Under the pieces are notes generated by a model. It searched no databases. It saw only the letters and a program-made list of their open reading frames with translations, and was not told the DNA's origin. Positions 1 to 7,655 of a stretch of 64,000 nt of DNA are shown in pieces (position 1 is the first letter of the stretch; the number at the start of each line of letters is the position of its first letter). Both the position numbers and the translations under genes were made by a program. The DNA comes from Streptomyces caelestis. Lineage in GTDB: Bacteria > Actinomycetota > Actinomycetes > Streptomycetales > Streptomycetaceae. The stretch spans positions 103,681 to 167,680 of the forward strand of contig NZ_LGCN01000029.1 in assembly GCF_001279005.1 (NCBI RefSeq), given 5' to 3'.

Positions 1-62
1 TTCAGCCACGGTTCTACTCCTGCCTGGGACACGATGATTACGCCATGGAAGCTGTCCCACAC

Positions 63-99
63 TGAGAGTTGCAGTGAAACTCTCAAAATGGAACTCTCA
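63..99. promoter_or_regulatory. Inverted-repeat operator candidate upstream of the HTH gene
   Basis: A perfect inverted repeat TGAGAGTT-N7-AACTCTCA lies at 63-85, followed by a third half-site AACTCTCA at 92-99. Half-site centres are 15 and 14 bp apart, so they fall on roughly the same helical face. The cluster sits about 115 bp before the HTH gene that starts at 212, with no other gene between. Autoregulation by that HTH protein is inference; what is seen is three matching half-sites in non-coding DNA. Confidence 0.55.
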
Positions 100-211
100 T
101 CAGAGATCAACTGGAGCGCGCTACTGCCGTACACGCCCCCGGCGCACACCGTCTTGCCGTTCTTCCCGGCAGGCGGCAATGATCACTTGACGGACGAGAA
201 GGGCCTGAACC

Positions 212-1057
212 ATGGCAGTTGGACCCACCACACGAAGGCGTCAACTGGGCGCCGATCTGCGACGACTCCGCGAGTTGAAGGGGTTGACGCTAGAGGAGGC
301 GGGTGCCCGAGTCGGCATCTCGAAGGCAACCCTCAGCCGCTACGAAACCAAGGAAGGCACGGTCAAGTGGCCAGCCGTCGACGCCCTGTGCCGCGAGTAC
401 GACGCGACGGACGAGGAACGCCTCGCACTGGTCGAGCTAGCCAAGGGCGCCAAGATCCAAGGCTGGTGGCGCTCCCTCGCCGACCCCATCCCCGAGTCCA
501 TGAACCTCATGCTCACCCTCGAAGACGAGGTCGTACGCGAAGACCATTACGCCTGCATGTATATCCCCGGCCTGCTCCAAACCCGTGCGTACGCCGAAGC
601 TGTACACCGGGCTTCGGAGGTGCGGTGTGAGGAGCGCGAGGTCCAACACATGGTCGACATCCGCATGAAGCGGCAGGAGTTGCTGGACCGCCAAGAGCCG
701 CCACGCATCTGGGCGGTGATCGACGAGGCAGCGCTCCGGCGGCAGGTGGGCGGTTCTGAAGTCATGCGGAAGCAACTGAGACACCTGCTCGCGCTGACTC
801 AACGCCCACATATCAACGTGCAGGTTCTCCCGTTCGCCCGCGGCGCTCACGCAGCGGCCGTCGGTAGCTTCGCCTTCCTACGCGGCCAGGCTCCCGAACT
901 GGATGTGGTGTACGTAGACCTCCTCGGCGGTGGGTTGTTCATGGAGAAGCCGGAGGAACTGGAGCGTTATAGGTTGGCGTTCGAGTACCTCAGCGCACAG
1001 GGACTCGATTTTGAGTCCTCCAGCGATCTCATCGACCGGATCAGCAAGGAGCCCTGA
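212..1057 (+). CDS. XRE-family HTH regulator with DUF5753 (Scr1-type) domain
   Basis: A 281-residue DNA-binding regulator. Residues 11-65 form a Cro/C1-type helix-turn-helix with the recognition stretch ISKATLSRYETKEG. Residues 95-275 match the DUF5753 domain found C-terminal to HTH in the large actinobacterial WhiJ/Scr1-like family, including its LLQTRAYA and INVQVLPF segments. The stop codon overlaps the next start (TGATG), so it is translationally coupled to the DUF397 gene, the standard partner of this family. Such pairs act in development or as antitoxin-like modules in Streptomyces; which applies here cannot be told. A GAAGG ribosome site precedes the ATG. The operator-like repeat at 63-99 suggests autoregulation. 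Confidence 0.93.
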   Translation: MAVGPTTRRRQLGADLRRLRELKGLTLEEAGARVGISKATLSRYETKEGTVKWPAVDALCREYDATDEERLALVELAKGAKIQGWWRSLADPIPESMNLMLTLEDEVVREDHYACMYIPGLLQTRAYAEAVHRASEVRCEEREVQHMVDIRMKRQELLDRQEPPRIWAVIDEAALRRQVGGSEVMRKQLRHLLALTQRPHINVQVLPFARGAHAAAVGSFAFLRGQAPELDVVYVDLLGGGLFMEKPEELERYRLAFEYLSAQGLDFESSSDLIDRISKEP

Positions 1058-1263
1058 TGACGGCACCGTCACAGCCCACCTGGTTCAAGTCCTCCTATAG
1101 CGGCGGCAGCGGCACCGAGTGTGTGGAATGCGCCCATGTCCCGTACGGCGTGCTCATACGCGACTCCAAGGACGTGGACGGTTCCGTCGTCTCTGTCGAA
1201 GCCGATGCATGGCGTTTCTTCGTGGCGGGGTTGAGACGCGAGCGACCGGTCGTGTCCGCCTGA
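1057..1263 (+). CDS. DUF397 domain protein, partner of the HTH regulator
   Basis: A 68-residue DUF397 protein showing the family hallmarks WFKSSYSGG near the N-terminus, a CVECA segment, and a DSK..DG..V.V...AW..F core. Members are small, mostly strand-forming proteins encoded directly after DUF5753-HTH regulators throughout actinobacteria. Here the ATG shares its A with the regulator's TGA stop, which ties their synthesis together. In studied pairs the DUF397 protein binds or antagonises its HTH partner, so a toxin-like or co-regulator role is possible. That is family knowledge, not visible in this sequence. Length is typical for the family and the gene looks intact. Confidence 0.93.
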   Translation: MTAPSQPTWFKSSYSGGSGTECVECAHVPYGVLIRDSKDVDGSVVSVEADAWRFFVAGLRRERPVVSA

Positions 1264-1277
1264 TACTCCCGAGCCAC

Positions 1278-1761
1278 CTACTCCACCATGCGTTCCGCGT
1301 CCTCCGGAACCCAAGGGAAGGGCACGTCGGGCCAGTGCACGGAGGCCCACGCGTCGACGTCGACCGCGAGGACGGCCTCGACGAAGGCGTCCGGCGGGCG
1401 GTAGCCGTGGGCGGTGACGTAGTGCGTGATGAGGAACGGGGCGGCGTAGGCGGTGCCGGGGGCGCCCGGGATGCGTAGCTCACCGTTGCCCTGCGGGGCC
1501 GGCTCGTCCCCCGCCGGGCACAGGTCGCACTCGTGGACGCCCAGGCAGACGTTCATCCACTGGACCCGCTGGAGAGCCTTCAGCTTCTCCACGAACGCCT
1601 CGGGGACCGGGCCCGTCGCGTACGGCTCACCGGCCTCCAGCCGGCCGATGTTCAGGCGGGGTGTACGCGGGGCGGTACCAGAGCCCGTAGAAGCCCGATT
1701 CCGGGTCCGTGAGGGTGTCGTCGTCCAGGTAGTCGTACGCGCTGAGGTCCTCGTAGAACAC
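1278..1761 (-). pseudogene. DUF7919-like conserved protein, split by a one-base frameshift
   Basis: Two reading frames together make one recognisable Streptomyces protein. The N-terminal part reads VFYEDLSAYDYLDDDTLTD and continues to WYRPAYT. The C-terminal part resumes in another frame as RLNIGRLEAGEPYATGPVPE and runs through VHECDLCPAGD and THYVTAHGYRPP to the stop at 1278. The join falls at a run of four G on the + strand (1658-1661); removing one G restores a continuous frame of about 160 residues. Family members carry the same YERLNVGWLEAG-like join without interruption. GTG at 1761 is the most natural start but has no strong ribosome site. The function of the family is unknown. A sequencing error in the G run is as likely as a true mutation. 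Confidence 0.7.
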
Positions 1762-1997
1762 CTGTACATCATCGCCCGCGCAGCTCGGCGGCACGTGAGA
1801 AGGCGGGTGCGCTGTCCGCCGGGTCGAGAGCACCCGATCCGCCTCCCGGGGCCCGGATCCAAGCTCGTCGGAACGGCTACGACGGCCGGCCGCCTCCCCC
1901 GACGAGAATCCCACCCTCAGTTCCGGGCGATGCCTGCACAGGATGCGGACATGTAGGACACTCTTCGTAGGGCGGGGAGATCAAGGAGCGAGAGATC

Positions 1998-2294
1998 GTG
2001 AGCGCAGAGCACGCAGAAACACCCATCCCTGCGCCGTTGCCGTTGAGGACCATCGGCGACATCCGGGCCGCTCTGCGGTCCGGGCACGGCTTCCCCGGCG
2101 ACCAGGAGACCTTCGAAGCGGATCTCCAGCGTGCGCTGGAGGCCTCCTCGGAGACGGACCTCAATGCGGTCGCCGCGGTGATCGTCGACTACCGGGGGCG
2201 GATCCGCCTCTACCAGGACCCGGACTTCGACATCGCCATACAGGAGGGCCTCGATCTGGCGGCACAGTTGAAGCAGGAGGATCCACGCGCGTGA
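1998..2294 (+). CDS. DUF6247 family protein, antitoxin-like
   Basis: A 98-residue acidic protein beginning MSAEHAETPIPAPLPLRTIG and followed by a helical core (FEADLQRALEASSETDLNAV...VVDYRGRIRL-like). The pattern matches DUF6247, small Streptomyces proteins usually encoded next to short RelE-like genes. The start is a GTG with AAGGAG nine bases upstream. The stop overlaps the next gene's GTG (GTGA), so the two are coupled. Order (acidic protein first, small basic-core protein second) and overlap are those of a type II toxin-antitoxin operon, which makes this the antitoxin candidate. No DNA-binding fold is obvious by eye. Confidence 0.7.
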   Translation: MSAEHAETPIPAPLPLRTIGDIRAALRSGHGFPGDQETFEADLQRALEASSETDLNAVAAVIVDYRGRIRLYQDPDFDIAIQEGLDLAAQLKQEDPRA

Positions 2295-2578
2295 GCGGTG
2301 TGATGGCGGCCGTCACCGTACGGGCTGCCCAGCGAGCGAAGGAACTGGGAGCCGAGCAGGACCTGGAAGCGCTACGGCAGGAGCTCGAGCAGGCTCCGCG
2401 CCTCGGTGTGCGGCTCGGGCCTCCCCGTCATGACGGTACAGAGGTGCGCAAGACGAGGATCGAGCCCCGGGACAGCGTGCCGGGATTGGCCGTGGCGTAT
2501 GTGTACACACCGTCTCCGCCGCCCCCGACCGTGGCGATCGTCGCTGTGACACCGGATGACGGAGCCCGTGAAGCGTAG
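2291..2578 (+). CDS. Small RelE/ParE-like protein coupled to DUF6247 (toxin candidate)
   Basis: A 95-residue protein from a GTG that overlaps the upstream stop. The N-terminal half is helical (AAQRAKELGAEQDLEALRQE). The C-terminal half alternates strands and ends with LAVAYVYTP, a proline-rich turn, then TVAIVAVTPDD. This resembles the last two strands of the RelE/ParE fold, where YRVLYRVDD is followed by a VVVLAVGH-type strand. The resemblance is weak and positional. It is supported mainly by the overlapping DUF6247 gene. I cannot assign catalytic residues. Alternatively it is an uncharacterised small protein with no toxin activity. Confidence 0.5.
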   Translation: MSGVMAAVTVRAAQRAKELGAEQDLEALRQELEQAPRLGVRLGPPRHDGTEVRKTRIEPRDSVPGLAVAYVYTPSPPPPTVAIVAVTPDDGAREA

Positions 2579-2852
2579 GTGGATCGTCACGTAGCGCGCC
2601 TTGTTCACGGCGGCGGGGCGCCGGTTCGGTGGCGGGGAAGTACGGGGCCGAGGTGGTGGGGAGGTCTGCGCCGGCCAGGTGGACGGACACGCGGAAGCTC
2701 CTGGCAGGGCGGCTCGGGCTCGACGCTCGCCCGCCCTGCCAGGAGTCGCTCTCCACCTGCGCACCGCCCGTGACCTCAACGGCCTTCCTTGATCAAGGGG
2801 TTGAGAACACTCGACGCGCTCCGACGCCGCTGGGAACGGCGCCTCGGGGCGG

Positions 2853-3230
2853 TCACCAGCAGGGGCTGCCGTCGTCCTCACGCCAGGCGACGTCCGTGAC
2901 GTACATGGGCATCGTGAAGTAGCTGCCGCTGTTGCTGGAGACGCACGCCGTCTCGGGGCCCTGCTCCTCGTGTCCGGCGATGACGTACGTCATCGTGACG
3001 TCCTGGGACGTCCTGTTGTAGAAGATGTGGCCGAGAGCCCTGCCCGACCATTCCCCCTCGGTCACCAGCGACGGCGTCATGTCCGTGTCGCCGTACCAGT
3101 ACTCGGGCCAGACGCAGAACGTACCCGTCTGACAGTTCCCGGTGGACCACGCCGACGCGCTGGGCGCGGATGCCATGACACCGAGGAAAGCTGCGGGTAT
3201 CGCCGCGAGGGCGAGGGACTTCAGACGCAT
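2853..3230 (-). CDS. Secreted peptidase-inhibitor I36-like protein
   Basis: A 125-residue exported protein. Residues 1-27 are a classic Sec signal peptide (MRLKSLALAAIPAAFLG.., cleavage after SASA). The mature part contains CQTGTFCVWPEYWYGD, the short Cys-containing motif typical of the I36/SMPI-like and beta/gamma-crystallin-like secreted proteins of Streptomyces. Further Cys at the C-terminus (ACVSSNSG, SPCW) suggest two disulphides. It probably folds as a small extracellular Greek-key protein. Inhibition of a metalloprotease is a family possibility only. No operon partner is apparent. Confidence 0.75.
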   Translation of the reverse strand: MRLKSLALAAIPAAFLGVMASAPSASAWSTGNCQTGTFCVWPEYWYGDTDMTPSLVTEGEWSGRALGHIFYNRTSQDVTMTYVIAGHEEQGPETACVSSNSGSYFTMPMYVTDVAWREDDGSPCW

Positions 3231-3372
3231 GGGGGGGCTCCGATCTCAGGACGTCATACGCATGCTCACAACAGAGATGTTGAATCGTCAAGCATCACTT
3301 TTCGGCCTTCCCTGGCCGGTTCGAAGCCGACTCGACGCGTTTCCGCCGACCGGCACGAGCACTGAGGCCCGC

Positions 3373-3735
3373 CTACGCGTCGGGGCCCGGGCAGCCCGCT
3401 TGCAGGGCGTCCGCCCGTCTCGTCAGGTCCGCCGCGATGTGATCCCAGTCCGGGCCGTGGAGCCACAGGCTCTCGGCGGCCTCGCGCATCAGGGGTACGT
3501 CGTCGGGACGTTGCAGCAGCACCAGCCGGTAGGCGAGGTTGCGGATCCGGACGGGCAGGTGGCCGTCGACGAGGTGGGGGCAGAGGGCGCGCAACATGGT
3601 GAGGATCGCGTCCGCGTCGGCGAAGGTCAGCTCCTCGAGGAAGTGGTGCTCGTCGTGGTCGAGGCCGCACTCCGGTGCGGGGCGGTACTCGTCGCCGTAC
3701 AGGCACCGGGCGTGCTCCGTCAGGGTGCTGTGCAT
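3373..3735 (-). CDS. Conserved hypothetical protein, helical
   Basis: A 120-residue protein starting MHSTLTEHARCLYGDEYRPA. I do not recognise a characterised family. It is predicted mostly helical, with acidic His-rich stretches (CGLDHDEHHFLEEL) and a C-terminal CPGPD. The ATG at 3735 was chosen because the upstream in-frame extension is a low-complexity Arg/Pro-rich string typical of GC-rich non-coding DNA. It stands alone; the next gene in the same direction is about 300 bp away. Its Cys and His residues could bind metal, but no motif is defined. Confidence 0.65.
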   Translation of the reverse strand: MHSTLTEHARCLYGDEYRPAPECGLDHDEHHFLEELTFADADAILTMLRALCPHLVDGHLPVRIRNLAYRLVLLQRPDDVPLMREAAESLWLHGPDWDHIAADLTRRADALQAGCPGPDA

Positions 3736-4049
3736 GGCCGGGAGCCTACGGCGTACGCCCCCCGTGACCCGCCGGGCGGGATACGGCTCGGTCTTCGGCC
3801 GGTGCGGCGGGGGCGTGGGTTCGCCGGCTTCTTCGTTCGCTGGTTCCCGGCGTCCGGTTCGCGGACCGTGTGCACGTCGTGGCGCGGGGCGGGCAGGGAG
3901 GGTTTCGGCGCCCGGGCCGGCCGGGCCGGTTCCGAGGAACCGGTGACGGGCCCGGCGGGTTCGCCCGGGGAGGGGCGGAGCAGCATGTCGCCTTGTCGGT
4001 GACGGCCGAGGCGCGGGGTGGAGCGCGGGCGGGTTTCCCGTTCCGCTTC
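3736..4049. other. Gene-free interval
   Basis: About 310 bp between the hypothetical gene and the HxlR gene, both on the minus strand. The open frames crossing it are Arg/Pro/Gly-rich GC artefacts with no codon-position signal I trust. It must hold the 3' end of the HxlR transcript and the promoter of the 3373-3735 gene, but I see no clear hairpin or promoter. Confidence 0.5.
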
Positions 4050-4421
4050 TCACTCGGCGTCGAAGGCCTCTCGTGCCTTCTCGATCTGGGGCATGTACGT
4101 CCGCGCCCAGTCCAGGAGGCCGTCGACGGGAGGGCGCATGGTCTTCCCCAGGGGAGTGATCCGGTACTCCACCGCGACGGGCCTGGAGCTCACGACCTCG
4201 CGCTCGACGATGCCGTTGCGCTCCAGCCTGCGCAGGGTGGCGGTCAGTGACTTCTGTGTGACCGAGGGGATCGCGCGGCGCAGTTCATTGAACCGGCGCG
4301 GCCCCTCGCACAGCTCACTGAGCACGCTCAACGACCACTTGTCCAGCACTTGGTCGAGCAGTTCGCGGTGCGGCGCCGGGATGCTCAGCTCGTCGTCACG
4401 GGAAGGCGCGGTATCGGTCAT
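4050..4421 (-). CDS. HxlR-family winged-helix transcriptional regulator
   Basis: A 123-residue MarR-like winged-helix regulator of the HxlR/YodB family. The diagnostic core is LLDQVLDKWSLSVLSELCEG, the recognition region FNELRRAIPSVTQKSLTATL, the wing GIVEREV...VEYRITPLG, and a C-terminal dimerisation helix. Family members often sense electrophiles or redox state through cysteines; this one has a single Cys, in the SELCEG segment before the recognition helix. It is divergent from the RidA gene with 81 bp between starts. That is the usual arrangement for an HxlR repressor controlling its neighbour, so control of ridA and itself is a reasonable inference. Confidence 0.92.
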   Translation of the reverse strand: MTDTAPSRDDELSIPAPHRELLDQVLDKWSLSVLSELCEGPRRFNELRRAIPSVTQKSLTATLRRLERNGIVEREVVSSRPVAVEYRITPLGKTMRPPVDGLLDWARTYMPQIEKAREAFDAE

Positions 4422-4454
4422 GAAACCTGGTCTCGTTGAAGTGTCCTTCGTCTC

Positions 4455-4475
4455 CTAGATATCAAAGCTATACCA
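4455..4475. promoter_or_regulatory. AT-rich shared control region of hxlR and ridA
   Basis: In the 81 bp between the divergent starts lies an unusually AT-rich stretch, TAGATATCAAAGCTATACC at 4456-4474, that could hold -10 elements for both directions and a regulator site. Symmetry is imperfect. The ribosome site GAAGGAGA for the + gene follows at about 4488-4495. Confidence 0.35.
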
Positions 4476-4502
4476 GGTCCGTCATCCGAAGGAGAGACCA
4501 TC

Positions 4503-4913
4503 ATGTCCGTTCGCCGTTTCACCCCTGAAGGCTTGTTGCAGCCCACGCCCTACCATCACGTCGCCGTCGGCACCGGAAGTAAGCATGTCCACGTCAGTGG
4601 ACAGATTTCCAGCCTCGCGGACGGGACACCCGTCGCGCCAGGAGATCTCTCCGGACAGGTCGCGCAGGCGCTGCGGAACACCGCACGCGGTCTCGCCGGG
4701 GCCGGCGCGACGTTCGACGACGTGGTGCGGCTGACGTTCTACGTCACCCAGTGGGAGCCGGAGAAGATGGCCGCCTTCATGGCGGGCGTCGAGAGCGTCG
4801 CTGACGAGATCGGGCTGCCGCAGCCCTTTCCCCCGTCGTCGCTCATCGGCGTCGTCTGTCTCTTCGAGCCGGGCGTCCTCGTCGAAGTCGAGGCCACCGC
4901 CCTCGTCGACTGA
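4503..4913 (+). CDS. RidA/YjgF/Rid-family enamine-imine deaminase
   Basis: A 136-residue Rid-family protein, a trimeric cytosolic enzyme that hydrolyses reactive 2-aminoacrylate and related imines formed by PLP enzymes. Visible hallmarks are the N-terminal strand HHVAVGTGSKHVHVSGQIS, the helix QVAQALRNTARGLAGAGATF, and DDVVRLTFYVTQW, which carries the conserved Arg that binds the substrate carboxylate. The C-terminal FEPGVLVEVEATALV completes the chorismate-mutase-like fold. The ATG follows GAAGGAGAGACC. It is divergent from an HxlR regulator that probably controls it. The exact Rid subgroup is undecided. Confidence 0.92.
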   Translation: MSVRRFTPEGLLQPTPYHHVAVGTGSKHVHVSGQISSLADGTPVAPGDLSGQVAQALRNTARGLAGAGATFDDVVRLTFYVTQWEPEKMAAFMAGVESVADEIGLPQPFPPSSLIGVVCLFEPGVLVEVEATALVD

Positions 4914-5056
4914 CCGGCCGCTCGCACAGGCCCGTCCGCCTGGGCGGGTGAAGGGCATGCCGGCGCGGGGTGCGCACCCGCTCGGGCTCCCCCGCCGGGC
5001 GGGTACGCACCCGGACGTTCCGGGGCGGGCGGTCGCGGCCCGCCCCGGAGCGGGGT

Positions 5057-5407
5057 TCAGGCGATGGCCAGGCGCACCTGGGCCGAGTTCGTCCCGGCGA
5101 AGGTGAAGCCGAACTGCTCGCGGACCCCGGAGCCGCAGGCCTGCTTCGTGCGGTACTCGCCGTTGCCGCCGACGACGCGGACCACGGCGCACTTGCCGTC
5201 CATGCGGGTGTCCTCGAGCCAGCCGGACACCCGCACGGCGCCGCCCGAGCAGCTCAGGGACCAGCCGGCGATCGCGCCGTCGATCTTCGGGGACGCCGTG
5301 GACGGGCAGGTGGCGGCGCTCGCCGTGCCGGCGGCGCCGAAGGCCAGCCCTCCGGCGAGGACGATCGTCGACAGCGTGGACATGACGGTCTTGCGGACAG
5401 CGGACAT
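5057..5407 (-). CDS. Small secreted protein of unknown function
   Basis: A 116-residue exported protein. Residues 1-31 form a Sec signal peptide (STLSTIVLAGGLAFGAAG, cleavage after ASA). The mature domain holds four cysteines (TCPS, LSCSG, GKCAVV, QACGSG), enough for two disulphides, and a beta-rich pattern ending FTFAGTNSAQVRLAIA. Such domains are common among Streptomyces extracellular proteins of unknown role. The start is ATG with AGGGGTACCTCC-type upstream sequence. No neighbour suggests a pathway. Confidence 0.75.
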   Translation of the reverse strand: MSAVRKTVMSTLSTIVLAGGLAFGAAGTASAATCPSTASPKIDGAIAGWSLSCSGGAVRVSGWLEDTRMDGKCAVVRVVGGNGEYRTKQACGSGVREQFGFTFAGTNSAQVRLAIA

Positions 5408-5725
5408 GGAGGTACCCCTTCAGGTGGATAGTTGTCGGGAAGCGAACCGGCGCCACGCCCCGGGCACGCCGTCCGCCGACGAGGGCGGGGTGCGTCGGCC
5501 GGGGAGCGCCGGGCGCTGCCACCAGACTGACCGCGGGGGCGGGGTGCGGGAAAACGTTCCGGGGGGTCTGCACAGGCGCATCCATGCAGGCTCCGTGCAT
5601 CCCGTGGGGAGGAGCTCCGACCTGCGGTCATGCCTGCCGGGAGAGGGGGCCGCGCATCATGCGGCACGGGGCGGAGGGCGTGCATGCGGGCCGTTCCTCC
5701 CGTACGGACGGCCGACGTGGCCCGC
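5408..5725. other. Gene-free interval
   Basis: About 320 bp between two minus-strand genes. It must hold the promoter of the small secreted protein and the 3' region of the HTH/peptidoglycan-binding gene. I find no convincing -35/-10 pair and no strong hairpin; the open frames are low-complexity. Confidence 0.5.
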
Positions 5726-6773
5726 TCACGCCGGCGTGGAGGGCTGCGGACTCGTGGGCCCCTGGTGGACGGGGGCGCCGGCCGACGGGCGCTGGAACAC
5801 CAGCAGGGCCAGCCAGGTGTCGACGTCCGCCCTGCCGTTCGGCCGCAGGCCGTGGCGCCTCTGGAAGTACCTCAGGTCCCCGGCGGTCGCCGCGGTGAAC
5901 TCCCCCGACACCTCCGTGCCGCCCTGGCCCGTGTTGTGCAGGAGCTCCTGGAGGGCCAGGACCGCGTGCCCGTCGGCTCCGCGTCCGAGGGGCACCACCA
6001 GTTCGGGCCACGTGTCCTCGCCGACCTTGCCGTCGGACGGCAGGTTGTTCCTGCGCTGGAAGTCCATGACGGCGTCCTCGGTCTCGTCCCCGAAGAACCC
6101 GTCCGCCCTCACCTCGTAGCCGTGTGCCCGCAGCAGGTGCTGCAGGGCGCGGCCGGGTGTGAACTGGTCCTCCTTCTGCTTCTTCAGCAGCGGCCACTTC
6201 AGCGGTGCGCCGCTCGCCGGGACGGCGTCGGCCGCCACACCGTCGGCCGCGGTCCGGGGGCGGGGGGGCGTACTGGTCGCGCACGACCGCCCCGGCGACG
6301 AAGGCCAGTACCACCGCCGCGGCCACCATCGTCGGCCGCACCCACCGGGACCGCCCCGGCCGGCCCGGGGCGTCGCGCCCGCCCGTGGCGCCCGTGCCGG
6401 CCAGGGCGCCCGTGCCGCCCGGGGCGTCGGCCGGTCCGGTGGGCCGCGGGCCGTCGCCGACGGGTGCGTGGCCGCTGTTCTTCTCCCGTACCGCCCGGCA
6501 CAGCTCCCGTGCCCGTTCCAGCTCCGCCGCCGGGGCGCGCAGGTGGGCGTGCAGCGCCTCCACCACCCTCGGCGGAGCGGTCGACGCGTGCTCCGGGTTG
6601 AGGTAGCGGGAGAGCGTCGTCTGGTCGACGCCCAGTTTCGAGGCCAGTGCCTGCTGAGTGGGCCGCGTGCCGCCTGAGGTGCTCCCGGCCTCCTCCCACC
6701 AGCGGCGCAGCAGCCGCGCCAGCCGCTCCCCCGGCCGTTGCCCGCGCTCCTGGGCCTCCGGTCCGTGCGCCAT
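5726..6773 (-). pseudogene. Membrane-tethered HTH / double peptidoglycan-binding protein, frameshifted
   Basis: The N-terminal frame from ATG 6773 (GGAGG six bases upstream) gives an HTH of about 75 residues (PTQQALASKLGVDQTTLSRY) and, after a Pro/Gly linker, one membrane segment (PTMVAAAVVLAFVAGAVV). The frame is then lost in C-rich coding sequence; on the + strand these are G runs at 6256-6260 and 6262-6268. The other frame continues with two peptidoglycan_binding_1 repeats (LQHLLRAHGYEVRADGFFG.., then LQELLHNTGQ...YFQRRHGL). One base removed from the run gives a single protein of about 348 residues. The topology implied is cytoplasmic DNA-binding head and wall-binding tail. The interruption may be a sequencing error; without it I would call the gene intact. 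Confidence 0.75.
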
Positions 6774-7062
6774 GCGTTCCTCCCCGTCGTCTCGCGGAAC
6801 GGCCGGGCTTCCACGCCGCCTGCATCGCTGCATAACGGCAGGTCAATTGCGCCCATGGCGGTAAGTGCGGATGCATCGGCCCACAGCAGCGCAGATCGTA
6901 GTGATGCCGGACGAAGGGTCCGGCACGTCATCCGCACCTCCGCGTGCCCGCCGGACGTTCCGCGGCCCCGCGACCGGGCTGCCCACGGCCCCTGCGGGGA
7001 GCCGCGCCGAGCACCGGCTCGGAGAGCGCGCGTTCACCCGGACGAGTGCGGGCGCGACGTGC

Positions 7063-7566
7063 TCACGGCGCGCGTCGCTCACCCGCGGGAAGGACGGCCG
7101 GCCGGGCCTGGCCCTCGATGTCGAGTGCCGTTCCGTACAGCCGGTCCGCCTTCAGGCGGATGACCACGCGGCGTTCGGCGACCAGCTGCTCCAGGAACGC
7201 GTCCTCGTCCTCCGGCTTCGCGGACTCCGGGAGCATGCCGAGGAGTTCGCGGCCGACCTCGTCGCCGGGGACCGTCGTGATGGCGGAGACCTCCGCCTCG
7301 CCCTCGGCGACGGCGAACGACCACACGTCGCCGCCCTGCACGTGCAGTGCCGCACGCGGGTCGTGCCGCAGGTGCTTGAGCTTGACGCGGTCGGCCGTGG
7401 TCGAGAAGCGGGCGATGCGGGCCTCGGGGTCCCAGCTGTACACCATCGTGGTCAGGTGGGGGTGGCCACTGCGCTTGACGGTGGCGAGCGTGCCGAACCG
7501 CTGCGTGCCGAGCAGGGCGGAGAGGGCTTCGTCGGACAGGGCGCGGGGTGCGGGTCGATGGGTCAT
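7063..7566 (-). CDS. PPOX-class F420/flavin-dependent oxidoreductase
   Basis: A 167-residue split-barrel protein of the PPOX/FDOR superfamily. The N-terminus LSDEALSALLGTQRFGTLATV followed by GHPHLTTMVYSWDPEARIARFSTT matches the cofactor-binding barrel of Rv1155-like F420 enzymes. RVKLKHLRHDPRAALHV gives the typical Lys/Arg phosphate-binding region. Such proteins reduce substrates or biliverdin-like molecules with F420H2; F420 versus FMN cannot be settled by eye. ATG 7566 was chosen because the homologous region starts just after it and the upstream extension is Arg/Pro-rich junk. It is downstream of, but not tightly linked to, the TetR gene. Confidence 0.85.
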   Translation of the reverse strand: MTHRPAPRALSDEALSALLGTQRFGTLATVKRSGHPHLTTMVYSWDPEARIARFSTTADRVKLKHLRHDPRAALHVQGGDVWSFAVAEGEAEVSAITTVPGDEVGRELLGMLPESAKPEDEDAFLEQLVAERRVVIRLKADRLYGTALDIEGQARPAVLPAGERRAP

Positions 7567-7655
7567 GACGTGGTCAACTGCTTTGAAAGCCAGGTAATTT
7601 CCCGAATTCCGCGACAACGCGGTCCGGTTGTGAAGGGTCCCCGGTCTTTCACGGG

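Noticed and set aside
1943..2578. One 211-residue frame covering the DUF6247 region and the toxin-like gene
   Set aside because: Its first half overlaps the DUF6247 gene in another frame and is Arg/Gly-rich; the GTG at 2291 gives the sensible product.
2853..5407. Small secreted proteins as a toxin or lanthipeptide locus
   Set aside because: Each is an isolated signal-peptide protein with disulphide-type Cys, and no modification or transport gene accompanies them.
6843..7082. Possible small gene upstream of the HTH/peptidoglycan-binding gene
   Set aside because: Poor codon bias, no ribosome site, and no family resemblance.
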